The position numbers and the translations under genes were made by a program. From Lachnospiraceae bacterium (GTDB taxonomy: Bacteria > Bacillota > Clostridia > Lachnospirales > Lachnospiraceae): 64,000 bases of DNA. The notes below the pieces were generated by a model, which worked only from the letters and a program-made list of their open reading frames with translations, did not search any database and was not told where the DNA came from. The stretch lies in NCBI GenBank assembly GCA_022845955.1, contig AP025576.1, forward strand, positions 2,728,001 through 2,792,000. The letters are read 5' to 3'. This document shows, piece after piece, positions 25,584 to 34,743 of the stretch (its first letter is position 1; each line of letters begins with the position of its first letter).

Positions 25584-27338
25584 ATGGAAGAGAAAAATAA
25601 AACATTCCACAGAAAGAAAACAGTCTGGGCTTTCGCACTCTGTCTGGCCGCTTTTGTCGGGCTGGCGGGACGCCTTGTTTATCTGATGGTATACCAGTCG
25701 GCTTACTATACCCAGGCGGCGGAGGAACTCCATCAGAGAGAAAGAAATATCAAAGCAAAACGGGGAAGGATCATTGATGCCACCGGGACGGTGCTGGCGG
25801 ATAACCGGACCGTATGTAACATTTCCGTTATCCACAACCAGATATCGGATCCGGACAAAGTGGTCGAGGTGCTTGCCAAAGAACTGGATCTGGAGGAGGA
25901 ATATGTCAGAAAGCGGGTGGAAAAATACACCGCCATTGAAAAGATAAAAAGCAATGTGGACAAATCGGTGGGGGATGCTATCCGTGCTTACCAGCTGGAC
26001 GGCGTTAAAGTGGATGAGGACTACAAGAGATATTATCCCTTTGACAGCCTGGCCTCCAAGGTGCTTGGCTTTACCGGCGGAGATAACCAGGGAATTGTGG
26101 GACTGGAAGTCAAATACGATGAATACCTGCAGGGGGAACCGGGAACTATCCTGACAGTGACCGATGCCAGAGGCGTGGAGGTGACGGAGGAGGGAGAAGA
26201 CCGGGTGGAGCCGGTAAACGGCGACGATCTGCATATCAGCCTGGATGTGAATATTGAACAGTATGCCACCCAGCTTGCCAACCAGGTTCTGGCGGCCAAG
26301 GAAGCGGAGAGTGTTTCCATCCTTGTTATGAAGCCTGATAACGGTGAAATCCTTGCTATGGTCAATGTGCCGGAATTTAACTTAAATGACCCTTTTACCC
26401 TTCCGGAGGGGACGGATACGGAGAATCTGTCCGATAAGGAAAAACAGGATCTGCTGAACCGGATGTGGAGAAACGGCTGTATCAATGATACCTATGAGCC
26501 GGGGTCTATATTTAAAATTATCACCGCTGCCGCCGGGCTGGAGGAAGGTGTGGTGACGATGGAAGATAATTTCAGCTGCCCCGGTTATATTATGGTGGAG
26601 GATCGCAGGATCCGGTGCCATAAAACCTCAGGTCACGGGGCGGAAAACTTTGTCCAGGCTACCATGAATTCCTGCAACCCTGTTTTTGTTACGGTGGGGC
26701 TGCGGCTGGGAGCGGACAATTATTACAGATATTTTAACCAGTTCGGGCTTCAGAACAAAACCAATGTGGATTTGCCGGGAGAAGCCGGAACGATTATGCA
26801 CAAGCTGGAAAACATCGGTCTGGTGGAGCTGGCTACCATTTCGTTCGGCCAGTCCTTCCAGATTACCCCGATACAGCTGGCGACTACGGTATCGTCCCTG
26901 ATTAACGGGGGCAACCGGATCACCCCCCATTTCGGAGTGGAAACGGTGGATGAAGAAGGCAATGTAACAAATACCTTCGAGTATCCGGTTACGACCGGCA
27001 TCGTATCGGAGGACACCTGTGAGAAGCTGCGCTATATGCTGGAGCAGGTGGTGGAAAACGGAGGTGGTAAGAACGGATATGTGGAGGGCTTCCGGGTGGG
27101 AGGCAAAACGGCAACCAGCCAGACCCTGCCGAGAGGAACCGGGCGTTATATTGCCTCTTTTCTGGGATTTGCGCCGGCGGACGATCCCCAGGTGCTTGCC
27201 CTGGCAATTGTAACGAACCCGCAGGGCGTGTATTACGGCGGCCAGGTGTCGGCCCCGGTGGTGCGGCAGCTTTTCGAGAATATCCTTCCTTATTTGGAAA
27301 AGTTGGATTATAATGTACGAGAACAGCAGGAAAAATGA
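25584..27338 (+). CDS. class B penicillin-binding protein, SpoVD/FtsI family, second copy
   Basis: The 584-aa protein has a membrane helix at about 13-35 and a dimerisation domain. The transpeptidase domain has PGSIFKI (Ser308, Lys311) and SCN (Ser363), but KTA (Lys508-Thr509-Ala510) where KTG is usual. In Clostridia and Bacillus the second PBP of the dcw cluster is often SpoVD, which makes spore cortex; here there is no PASTA domain to confirm that. It shares family signatures with the preceding PBP but lacks the acidic tail. A stable hairpin covers its ribosome-binding site, suggesting conditional translation. Confidence 0.9.
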   Translation: MEEKNKTFHRKKTVWAFALCLAAFVGLAGRLVYLMVYQSAYYTQAAEELHQRERNIKAKRGRIIDATGTVLADNRTVCNISVIHNQISDPDKVVEVLAKELDLEEEYVRKRVEKYTAIEKIKSNVDKSVGDAIRAYQLDGVKVDEDYKRYYPFDSLASKVLGFTGGDNQGIVGLEVKYDEYLQGEPGTILTVTDARGVEVTEEGEDRVEPVNGDDLHISLDVNIEQYATQLANQVLAAKEAESVSILVMKPDNGEILAMVNVPEFNLNDPFTLPEGTDTENLSDKEKQDLLNRMWRNGCINDTYEPGSIFKIITAAAGLEEGVVTMEDNFSCPGYIMVEDRRIRCHKTSGHGAENFVQATMNSCNPVFVTVGLRLGADNYYRYFNQFGLQNKTNVDLPGEAGTIMHKLENIGLVELATISFGQSFQITPIQLATTVSSLINGGNRITPHFGVETVDEEGNVTNTFEYPVTTGIVSEDTCEKLRYMLEQVVENGGGKNGYVEGFRVGGKTATSQTLPRGTGRYIASFLGFAPADDPQVLALAIVTNPQGVYYGGQVSAPVVRQLFENILPYLEKLDYNVREQQEK

Positions 27339-27346
27339 AAGGAAAG

Positions 27347-27381
27347 GGTGACAAGTGTACTTTCTGTACACGGGATAGTCA
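27347..27381 (+). promoter_or_regulatory. hairpin between the second PBP gene and mraY
   Basis: GTGAC with GTCAC and GTGTAC with GTACAC form a stem around TTTCT. No T run follows. The mraY ribosome-binding site AGGAAAGG lies just outside it. It could be a processing or stability element. Confidence 0.45.
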
Positions 27382-27394
27382 CAGGAAAGGTTAA

Positions 27395-28351
27395 ATGAGT
27401 TTATCCGTTTGTATACCGGTGCTTCTTTCGTTTCTTGTAAGCGTTTTGCTGGGACCGGTAATCATACCTTTTCTAAAGAGACTTAAGGCTGGGCAGACCG
27501 TCAGAGACGAAGGGCCCAAAAGCCATTTGAAAAAAAACGGGACACCGACGATGGGAGGGATACTGATCCTGTCGGCAATGATTGTTACCTCTCTTTTTTA
27601 TATGAAAGAATATCCGGAAATCAAGCCGATACTCCTGCTGACACTGGGGTTCGGGCTGATCGGTTTCCTGGACGATTACATCAAGGTGATTCTGAAGCGT
27701 TCCATGGGGCTTTCCCCTTTGCAAAAGATGGCGGGGCAGCTGGTGGTTACCGGCCTGTTCGCTTATTATCTGCTGAAGGTCACCGATATCAGCCTGGCGG
27801 CAAAGGTTCCTTTTATGCCGGGAGTCGAGCTGGATTTGGGCTGGCTGAATATACCGCTTCTGTTCTTCATTATAATAGGGACAGTGAACGGTGCGAATTT
27901 TACCGACGGCCTAGACGGCCTGGCGGCCAGTGTAACCGTGCTGGCAGCCAGCTTCCTGTCGGCAGCGGCTATCGGTACGGGGACGAGGATTGAACCCATA
28001 ACCTGTGCAGTGGCAGGGGCTTTGATGGGCTTCCTGCTTTTCAATGTGTATCCGGCCAGCGTTTTTATGGGGGACACGGGTTCCCTTGCGTTAGGGGGAT
28101 TTGTGGCGGGGGCGGCATATATGATGCAGCTTCAGCTTTTTATACCAATTATCGGTTTTATTTATGTGATAGAGGTGGTTTCCGTCATTCTCCAGGTAGT
28201 ATATTTCAAAGCTACCGGAGGGAAGCGGTTATTCCGCATGGCGCCGCTGCATCATCATTTTGAGCTGGGCGGATGGTCCGAAACGAGGATAGTGGCAGTG
28301 TTCTCCATCATTACGGCGATTCTGTGCCTGGTGGCATTAATAGCCATGTAA
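27395..28351 (+). CDS. mraY: phospho-N-acetylmuramoyl-pentapeptide transferase
   Basis: This integral membrane enzyme transfers phospho-MurNAc-pentapeptide from UDP to undecaprenyl phosphate to make lipid I. The 318-aa protein has about ten membrane segments. The catalytic loops are visible: FLDDYIKV, NFTDGLDGLAAS, MGDTGSLALGG and the histidine motif HHHFELGGWSE. The start at ATG 27395 follows AGGAAAGG. It sits between the PBP and murD genes, as in Bacillus. Confidence 0.96.
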   Translation: MSLSVCIPVLLSFLVSVLLGPVIIPFLKRLKAGQTVRDEGPKSHLKKNGTPTMGGILILSAMIVTSLFYMKEYPEIKPILLLTLGFGLIGFLDDYIKVILKRSMGLSPLQKMAGQLVVTGLFAYYLLKVTDISLAAKVPFMPGVELDLGWLNIPLLFFIIIGTVNGANFTDGLDGLAASVTVLAASFLSAAAIGTGTRIEPITCAVAGALMGFLLFNVYPASVFMGDTGSLALGGFVAGAAYMMQLQLFIPIIGFIYVIEVVSVILQVVYFKATGGKRLFRMAPLHHHFELGGWSETRIVAVFSIITAILCLVALIAM

Positions 28352-28382
28352 AAAAGCGGCATTGCCGCCTGGGAGGTAGAAA

Positions 28383-29735
28383 ATGAACGTAGCAGGTAAA
28401 AAGGTTTTGGTGGTGGGCACCGGAAAAAGCGGCATTGCCGCTGCCGCATTGCTGGCGGAGGAAAAAGCGGTGCTTTATCTTTTTGATGAAAATACGGAAA
28501 CAGATTGCAGGGAAGTGGAAAAAAAGCTTCCGGATGCGGGGATCACAGTGATAACAGGAACCCTTCCGGAGGGTCTTGCCGGCGAACTGGATCTGGTGGT
28601 AATAAGCCCGGGGGTTCCCGCGGATACGCCTTTTGCGGATGATTTCAGGGACAAGGGTATCCCGGTGTGGGGGGAAGTGGAGCTTGGCTATGCGTTTTCC
28701 AAAGGCGGGGTAATCGCAATTACCGGAACCAACGGAAAAACCACGACGACAGCGCTCACGGGCCAGATCATGCGGGACTGGTTTCCTTCCGTTTTTGTGG
28801 TGGGGAATATCGGGAACCCCTATACACGGGAAGCGTTAAATACCCGGGAGGACAGTGTGACGGTAGCGGAGATCAGCAGCTTCCAGCTGGAAACCACGGA
28901 ACACTTTCATCCTGCGGTATCCGCCATACTGAATATCACGCCCGATCACCTGAACCGCCATCATACTATGGAGAATTATGTGGCGGTAAAGGAATCCCTT
29001 ACGAAGAACCAGACCAAAGAAGACACCTGTGTGCTCAACTATGAGGATCCGTATACGAGGGCCTTCGGGGAACGCTGTCCGGCCTCTGTCATCTGGTTTT
29101 CCTCTGCGCGTAAGCTGACGGAGGGCTATTATCTGGAAGGGGAAGAGATTTTCCGATGCTTCGCAGGAGTGACCGAAAAGCTTCTTAATATCCATGAGAT
29201 GCAGCTTATCGGCACACATAATGTGGAAAATGTTATGGCAGCAATTGCCATGTCGGCGGCATATGGCGTGCCTATGCCGAATATACTTTATACAGTAAAG
29301 CATTTTCAGGCGGTGGAGCACCGGATTGAATATGTGGCGACAAAGAATGGCGTGGCCTATTACAATGATTCCAAGGGAACCAACCCGGATGCCGCCATCC
29401 AGGGAATCCGCGCCATGAACCGCCCTACTATTCTGATAGGCGGCGGTTATGATAAACAAAGTGAATACGATGAGTGGGTGGAGGCTTTTGACGGAAAGGT
29501 CAAGCTGCTGGTACTCATCGGACAGACAAAGGAAAAAATAGCGGAATGTGCCAGGAAACATGGGCTTACCAACATTGTTTTCGCAGATACATTCGAAGAA
29601 TGTATGGAAACCTGCGTGAAAAATGCGGTTTCCGGAGACGCAGTGCTGCTTTCCCCCGCCTGTGCCAGTTGGGGGATGTTTCCCAACTATGAGGTAAGGG
29701 GAAATATGTTCAAGGAATATGTGAATAATCTGTAA
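28383..29735 (+). CDS. murD: UDP-N-acetylmuramoyl-L-alanine--D-glutamate ligase
   Basis: This cytoplasmic ATP-dependent ligase adds D-Glu to UDP-MurNAc-L-Ala. The 450-aa protein has an N-terminal UDP-binding Rossmann domain, the ATP loop TGTNGKTTTT (about 115-124), NITPDHLNRH, and the C-terminal domain motifs HRIEYV and NDSKGTNPDA. The stop codon TAA lies inside the 27-bp palindrome copy B. It is preceded by GGGAGG 8 nt before the ATG. Confidence 0.96.
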   Translation: MNVAGKKVLVVGTGKSGIAAAALLAEEKAVLYLFDENTETDCREVEKKLPDAGITVITGTLPEGLAGELDLVVISPGVPADTPFADDFRDKGIPVWGEVELGYAFSKGGVIAITGTNGKTTTTALTGQIMRDWFPSVFVVGNIGNPYTREALNTREDSVTVAEISSFQLETTEHFHPAVSAILNITPDHLNRHHTMENYVAVKESLTKNQTKEDTCVLNYEDPYTRAFGERCPASVIWFSSARKLTEGYYLEGEEIFRCFAGVTEKLLNIHEMQLIGTHNVENVMAAIAMSAAYGVPMPNILYTVKHFQAVEHRIEYVATKNGVAYYNDSKGTNPDAAIQGIRAMNRPTILIGGGYDKQSEYDEWVEAFDGKVKLLVLIGQTKEKIAECARKHGLTNIVFADTFEECMETCVKNAVSGDAVLLSPACASWGMFPNYEVRGNMFKEYVNNL

Positions 29736-29758
29736 CTGTGAAGGGGCTGAACAGTTAC
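29732..29758. repeat. 27-bp intergenic palindrome, copy B
   Basis: The arms GTAACTGT and ACAGTTAC are identical to those of copy A at 2847, and the 11-nt loop differs only slightly. The murD stop codon TAA is formed by its bases 2-4. In both copies the repeat begins at the stop codon of an essential gene inside an operon. Confidence 0.75.
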
Positions 29759-29780
29759 AAAAATCTGAAGGAGTGATTGC

Positions 29781-30935
29781 GTGGCATCCAGAAAAAACAA
29801 AAGGCAGTCTGAATATTTTTTTGATTATACCCTGCTGTTTATCGTGCTTTTCCTGCTGGGCTTCGGGTTGATTATGGTTTATTCCACCAGCTCGTATGAA
29901 GCGTCCATATCGGCCAACCTGAAATATGATGAGGCCTATTATCTGAAGCATCAGGCACTGGCTACGGTTATGGGGCTTTGTGCCATGATTATCGTGGCAA
30001 ATATCCCCTACCATTTTTGGGAAAGATTCGCCACACTGGGGTATTTTGTATCGGCGGCTTTGATTCCTATGGTGCTCACGCCATTGGGAATCGAGGCGAA
30101 CGGCGCCAGAAGATGGCTGAACCTGGGACTTTCCGTTCAGCCTGCGGAGATCGCCAAGCTTTGTATGATCCTGTTTTTGGCAAGCTTTATCTGTAAAATG
30201 GGAAAAGGGATCCGTACGGGCAGGGGCTTTTGGATGGTCCTCCTTATTCCCGTTCCTATCTGTCTGATGGTGTGGAAAATCACTAATAATATGAGCTCCG
30301 CCATCATTATTTTCGGGATAGCCCTTCTCATGCTTTTTGTGGCAAGCCCGGATTATAAGCGGTTTATTCTGATGGGCGCTGCCGGCGTAGCTGCAGTTGC
30401 CGCGCTTGTGTTTGTAATTATCCAGATGGAACACAGCGACCTGGGTTTCCGCGGCGGCCGTATTCTTGCCTGGCTGAATCCGGAGGATTATGCTTCGGGA
30501 ACAGGCTTCCAGACGCTGCAGGCGCTGTATGCCATAGGATCCGGGGGAATCTTCGGCAAAGGTCTGGGACAGAGTATGCAGAAGCTCGGTTTTCTGCCGG
30601 AAGCGCAGAATGATATGATTTTTTCCATAATTTGTGAAGAACTGGGGCTGTTCGGGGGCATTGCGGTGATACTCCTTTTTGTCCTGCTGATTTGGCGGTT
30701 TATGGTGATCGCAAATAATGCTTCGGATCTGTTCGGCGCGCTTCTTGTGGTAGGCGTGATGGGACATATTGCCATCCAGGTCATCCTGAATATTGCCGTA
30801 GTTACGAATACGATCCCCAATACCGGTATTTCCCTGCCTTTTATCAGCTACGGAGGTTCTTCCGTCATGTTCCTGATGATTGAAATCGGCCTTGTACTGA
30901 GTGTTGCCAAGGGAATCAAGCTGAAAAACATGTAG
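29781..30935 (+). CDS. ftsW: FtsW-type SEDS peptidoglycan glycosyltransferase
   Basis: The 384-aa polytopic membrane protein of the SEDS family polymerises lipid II at the septum together with the class B PBP. There are about ten hydrophobic segments. The family motifs include NGARRWLNLG with PAEIAKL, and QNDMIFSIICEELG and NTGISLPFISYGGSS near the end. The start is GTG 29781 behind AAGGAGTG. It follows murD, as in most dcw clusters, but the usual next gene murG is absent. Confidence 0.94.
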   Translation: MASRKNKRQSEYFFDYTLLFIVLFLLGFGLIMVYSTSSYEASISANLKYDEAYYLKHQALATVMGLCAMIIVANIPYHFWERFATLGYFVSAALIPMVLTPLGIEANGARRWLNLGLSVQPAEIAKLCMILFLASFICKMGKGIRTGRGFWMVLLIPVPICLMVWKITNNMSSAIIIFGIALLMLFVASPDYKRFILMGAAGVAAVAALVFVIIQMEHSDLGFRGGRILAWLNPEDYASGTGFQTLQALYAIGSGGIFGKGLGQSMQKLGFLPEAQNDMIFSIICEELGLFGGIAVILLFVLLIWRFMVIANNASDLFGALLVVGVMGHIAIQVILNIAVVTNTIPNTGISLPFISYGGSSVMFLMIEIGLVLSVAKGIKLKNM

Positions 30936-31035
30936 GCCGTCCCGGGAAGAAATTTACAGGTACAGGGTGTCAAGGCGCCGCCTTCCGCATAGGATAGAAT
31001 AGTTCTATATTGAAAAAATCCGGGAAGGTGGACAA

Positions 31036-32286
31036 TTGAAGTCTATTTATATCAGCGGAAACGCGCCTTTGTACGGCGAAGCTACGATCCAGGGATCAAA
31101 GAATGCGGCGCTGCCGATTATGGCGGCGGCTCTTTTAATTCCTGGAATCAGTGTACTTAAGAACTGTCCCCACATTGCCGATGTGGAATATATGTGCAGA
31201 ATCCTGGAAACCATAGGCTGTATTGTGGTATGGGACAAAAACGAAGTACGCATAGATGCAACGGCTGTGAAAACAAGCCGGCTTCCTGAAGAATATGTGA
31301 CCATGATGCGTTCCTCAGTAATGCTGATGGGTCCTATGCTGGGAAGGATCGGTGAGGTATCCTTACATTATCCGGGCGGCTGCGTCATTGGAGACAGGCC
31401 GATTGATATCCACCTGAAGGCACTGGAACGCCTTGGTGTCCGCTACAGCGACAGCGAGCAGGAGCTGGAGGCACAGGCATTCCGTCTGACAGGAACCGAT
31501 GTTTCACTGGAGTTTCCCAGTGTGGGGGCCACGGAAAACCTGATTATGGCGGCGGCCGCCGCGGATGGGATTACCCGGATACAGGGAAGCGCCCTGGAAC
31601 CGGAAATCATCAGCCTGTGCGCGTTCCTGCGGACGGCCGGTGCGGATATACGGGGAGAGGAGACCGGCTGCATCACGGTTACGGGCGGAAGAAAGCTTCA
31701 TCCCTGCTGCTTTACCATACCGTCTGACCGGATTGTGGCAGGTACTTATATCTGTGCATGCCTGGCGGCAGGAGGCGAGATTTTCCTGAAGAATACGCCC
31801 CGGGGACAGCTCACAGCCATGGAGGATGTGGCGGTGCGGATGGGCTGCATCCTGCGCAGAAGCCCGGAGGGGCTGTTCGTACAAAGACGCGGCGTCCTTT
31901 TTTCTCCAGGATTTGTGGAAACGCGAAGCTACCCGGGGTTTCCCACGGATCTGCAGTCCCCGCTTCTGGCGGCGCTTTCCCTGGCTGAGGGGGAAAGCGC
32001 TTTACGGGAAACCATTTTCAACGGAAGATTCGGGGTGGTGGATGAATTGAATAAAATGGGAACCGGTATTGTTGTGAGGAAGGATACGGCCTGTATACCG
32101 GGGGGCAGGAGGCTGTCAGGGCAACATGTGACCGCAAGCGAACTGCGGGGCGGTGCGGCCCTTGTGGTGGCCGGTCTGTGTGCGGAAGGGATGACTGAGG
32201 TGGAAAACCGGTATTTTATTGATCGGGGCTATGAGGATATTTGCCGTGATCTCAGTCAGCTGGGAGCGGATATTGACAGTTGGTAA
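31036..32286 (+). CDS. murA: UDP-N-acetylglucosamine 1-carboxyvinyltransferase
   Basis: It performs the first committed step of peptidoglycan synthesis, transferring enolpyruvate from PEP to UDP-GlcNAc, and is the fosfomycin target. The 416-aa protein has the N-terminal GSKNAALPIMAAALL with the catalytic lysine. The loop GGCVIGDRPIDIHL carries the active-site Cys116, so a fosfomycin-sensitive enzyme is expected. The start is TTG 31036 after GGGAAGGTGG. Firmicutes usually have two MurA proteins; which one this represents cannot be told. It occupies the murG position between ftsW and divIB. Confidence 0.94.
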   Translation: MKSIYISGNAPLYGEATIQGSKNAALPIMAAALLIPGISVLKNCPHIADVEYMCRILETIGCIVVWDKNEVRIDATAVKTSRLPEEYVTMMRSSVMLMGPMLGRIGEVSLHYPGGCVIGDRPIDIHLKALERLGVRYSDSEQELEAQAFRLTGTDVSLEFPSVGATENLIMAAAAADGITRIQGSALEPEIISLCAFLRTAGADIRGEETGCITVTGGRKLHPCCFTIPSDRIVAGTYICACLAAGGEIFLKNTPRGQLTAMEDVAVRMGCILRRSPEGLFVQRRGVLFSPGFVETRSYPGFPTDLQSPLLAALSLAEGESALRETIFNGRFGVVDELNKMGTGIVVRKDTACIPGGRRLSGQHVTASELRGGAALVVAGLCAEGMTEVENRYFIDRGYEDICRDLSQLGADIDSW

Positions 32287-32300
32287 GATAGGGGCTGTAA

Positions 32301-33323
32301 ATGAAAACGGATAATAAAAAGAACACGAATAAAAAAAATGTCCGGAATAAAAAAGCCGGCGGCAGGAAAACTTCTGCCGCCCCCGGGGGCGGCTCCGGGA
32401 AGAAAAGCACCGGGAAACCGGCAGCATCCCCTTCCCCGCCGAAGAAAAACCCCGGCCCGGACAGAAGCCGCAGCATAGGGCGGGTGGCGGCAACCACCTC
32501 CACGGGCAGCAAACTCCGTCTGGTGCCGGGAAATGCCGCGGGAGGAAAGAGCAGCCGTTCCCCGAAGAACACGGGAAGCCTCGGATCCCTGCAGAATACC
32601 GGAAGGAGAAAAAGGCTGATCGCGGCCGGGGTACTGTTTTTTTTGCTTCTTACGGCGGCCGGCGTACTTTTTTACATAAGCCGGCATTACCATGTGGAAA
32701 CGATCTATGTGGATGGCAATGTCCATTATACGAATGAAGAAATCATTGAAATGGTTACATCCGAAAAGTTGGGGGACAACTCCCTTTACCTGTCCCTGAA
32801 ATATAAAAACAAAGGAATCAAAGGAATTCCTTTCATAGAAAAAATGGATGTGAAGGTACTTGCGCCGGATACGATTAAAATTGTGGTTTATGAAAAGGCC
32901 GTGGCGGGATATGTGGAATATCTGGATAAATACATGTATTTTGACAAGGACGGAACCGTAGTGGAGGCATCCGATACCAAAACGGCGGGAATCCCCCAGG
33001 TTACCGGTATCCCTTTTGATCAGGTCGTGCTTTATGAACCGCTGCCGGTGGAGAATCAGGAGGTTTTCAAAGAAATCCTGTATATGACCCAGATACTGTC
33101 CAAATATGAAATCAGTGCGGACAAGATCTACTTTGATGATGCGTACGAAATGACGTTATATTTTGGGGATGTGAGAGTAAAGCTGGGAAATGACGACAAC
33201 GTGGAAGAAAAAATATCCAGACTGAAGCAGATACTGCCGGCTGCAGAAGGAAAGAAAGGGGTCTTCCGAATGGAAAATTATGCCGGAAGCGGCTCTAATG
33301 TGTCGTTTGAACAGGATAAATAA
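32301..33323 (+). CDS. divIB: cell division protein DivIB/FtsQ
   Basis: The 340-aa bitopic protein has a very basic, Lys/Asn/Pro/Gly-rich cytoplasmic N-terminus of about 100 residues and one membrane helix (about 103-128). An extracellular POTRA domain begins HVETIYVDGNVHYTNEEII, and the FtsQ beta domain follows. It stabilises FtsL and DivIC at the septum. The low-complexity N-terminus is locally very GC-rich (32360-32620) compared with its surroundings. Its location between murA and ftsZ fits the family. Confidence 0.9.
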   Translation: MKTDNKKNTNKKNVRNKKAGGRKTSAAPGGGSGKKSTGKPAASPSPPKKNPGPDRSRSIGRVAATTSTGSKLRLVPGNAAGGKSSRSPKNTGSLGSLQNTGRRKRLIAAGVLFFLLLTAAGVLFYISRHYHVETIYVDGNVHYTNEEIIEMVTSEKLGDNSLYLSLKYKNKGIKGIPFIEKMDVKVLAPDTIKIVVYEKAVAGYVEYLDKYMYFDKDGTVVEASDTKTAGIPQVTGIPFDQVVLYEPLPVENQEVFKEILYMTQILSKYEISADKIYFDDAYEMTLYFGDVRVKLGNDDNVEEKISRLKQILPAAEGKKGVFRMENYAGSGSNVSFEQDK

Positions 33324-33419
33324 GTAGAAGAAAATGAAAAAAGATATTGCGTTCTTTGCAAAATAATTATATGATAAGAACTGTGAAGTTTATATGGATA
33401 TCTAAAGGAGGAACAACCT

Positions 33420-34610
33420 TTGCTGGAAATTAAGACAAATGACGCTGAGTCGGCCGCTAAAATCATTGTCGTTGGTGTTGGCGGTGCAGGCAATAATGCT
33501 GTTAATAGAATGATTGATGAGAAAATCGACGGTGTGGACTTTGTAGGAGTCAATACGGACAAGCAGGCGCTTCAGCTGTGCAAGGCGCCCAAGCTGCTTC
33601 AAATAGGGGAAAAACTGACTAAGGGGCTGGGAGCCGGCGCCAAGCCGGAAATCGGTGCCAAGGCGGCGGAAGAGAGCACGGACGAGATCACCAATGCCCT
33701 GACCGGTTCGGATATGGTATTTGTCACATGCGGAATGGGAGGCGGTACCGGAACCGGTGCGGCGCCTGTTATTGCGGGAATCGCCAAGAGGATGGGAATC
33801 CTTACGGTGGGCGTGGTGACCAAGCCTTTCCGTTTTGAAGCCAGAACCCGTATGACCAATGCGTTAAGCGGTATTGACCGTCTGAAAGAAAGTGTGGACA
33901 CGCTTATCGTTATCCCGAACGACAAGCTTCTTGAGATTGTCGACAGAAGGACAACCATGCCGGAGGCCCTTAAGAAAGCGGACGAAGTCCTTCAGCAGGC
34001 CGTACAGGGAATTACGGATCTGATTAATGTACCTGCCGTTATCAACCTTGACTTTGCCGATGTACAGACTGTTATGAAGGAAAAAGGAATTGCCCATATC
34101 GGTATCGGCCATGGAAAAGGAGACGATAAAGCAAGCGAAGCTGTCAAGATGGCTGTGGAAAGCCCGCTGCTTGAGACGACAATCGCAGGAGCCACAGATG
34201 TTATCATCAACGTCAGCGGTGATATTTCCATGTATGATGCAGACGATGCGGCCAGCTACGTACAGCAGCTTACCGGTGATGATGTGAATATTATCTTCGG
34301 TGCCATGTACGATGATTCCACACCGGATACCTGTCAGATTACCGTTATTGCAACCGGACTGGATGACAAGCCTGCGCAGGCGCAGAACAAATTCGGTTCC
34401 GCTTTCAGTGTGAAGCCCCAGCAGTCACCTGTAAAGCCCGTGCAGCCCGGTATGGCGGGAAGGCCCTATACTCCGGTTTCCCCGGCTCCCGCAGGCGGAA
34501 CCAAACCGGTTCAGACGCCCAATTACTCCGGAATACATAAGCCCGGCAACCTGAGAAGCAATGTGGAAGAGAAATCCCTCAAGATTCCTGATTTCCTCCA
34601 GAAAAAGTAA
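33420..34610 (+). CDS. ftsZ: cell division GTPase FtsZ
   Basis: This tubulin homologue forms the Z ring. The 396-aa protein has [15 protein letters not shown] at the N-terminus, the tubulin signature [10 protein letters not shown] near residue 107, and the T7-loop region [12 protein letters not shown] Pro/Gln-rich linker leads to the C-terminal peptide [10 protein letters not shown], which binds FtsA or SepF. Initiation is at TTG 33420 behind a perfect AAAGGAGG. No ftsA precedes it and no sepF follows, so the membrane anchor is encoded elsewhere. A terminator ends the cluster. Confidence 0.96.
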   Translation: MLEIKTNDAESAAKIIVVGVGGAGNNAVNRMIDEKIDGVDFVGVNTDKQALQLCKAPKLLQIGEKLTKGLGAGAKPEIGAKAAEESTDEITNALTGSDMVFVTCGMGGGTGTGAAPVIAGIAKRMGILTVGVVTKPFRFEARTRMTNALSGIDRLKESVDTLIVIPNDKLLEIVDRRTTMPEALKKADEVLQQAVQGITDLINVPAVINLDFADVQTVMKEKGIAHIGIGHGKGDDKASEAVKMAVESPLLETTIAGATDVIINVSGDISMYDADDAASYVQQLTGDDVNIIFGAMYDDSTPDTCQITVIATGLDDKPAQAQNKFGSAFSVKPQQSPVKPVQPGMAGRPYTPVSPAPAGGTKPVQTPNYSGIHKPGNLRSNVEEKSLKIPDFLQKK

Positions 34611-34683
34611 ATCCATATAAACAGAAAGGGCAGAGGTTTCCTGCCGGTTTTATAAAAGGGCTGTGAAAAATCCTACAAAAAGA

Positions 34684-34724
34684 AGAACGTTTTCAGGTAC
34701 AGAACCTGGAGCCGTTCTTTTTTT
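34684..34724 (+). terminator. terminator of the dcw cluster
   Basis: AGAACG and TTCAGGT pair with ACCTGGA and CGTTCT, and a run of seven T follows. It lies between ftsZ and the convergent LysR gene. Confidence 0.85.
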
Positions 34725-34743
34725 GCGGGAAAGTTATAGAATC

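Noticed and set aside
28836..30767. Very long open frame on the - strand opposite murD and ftsW
   Set aside because: It is the antisense shadow of two clear genes with high-quality motifs; it has no ribosome-binding site and no recognisable domains.
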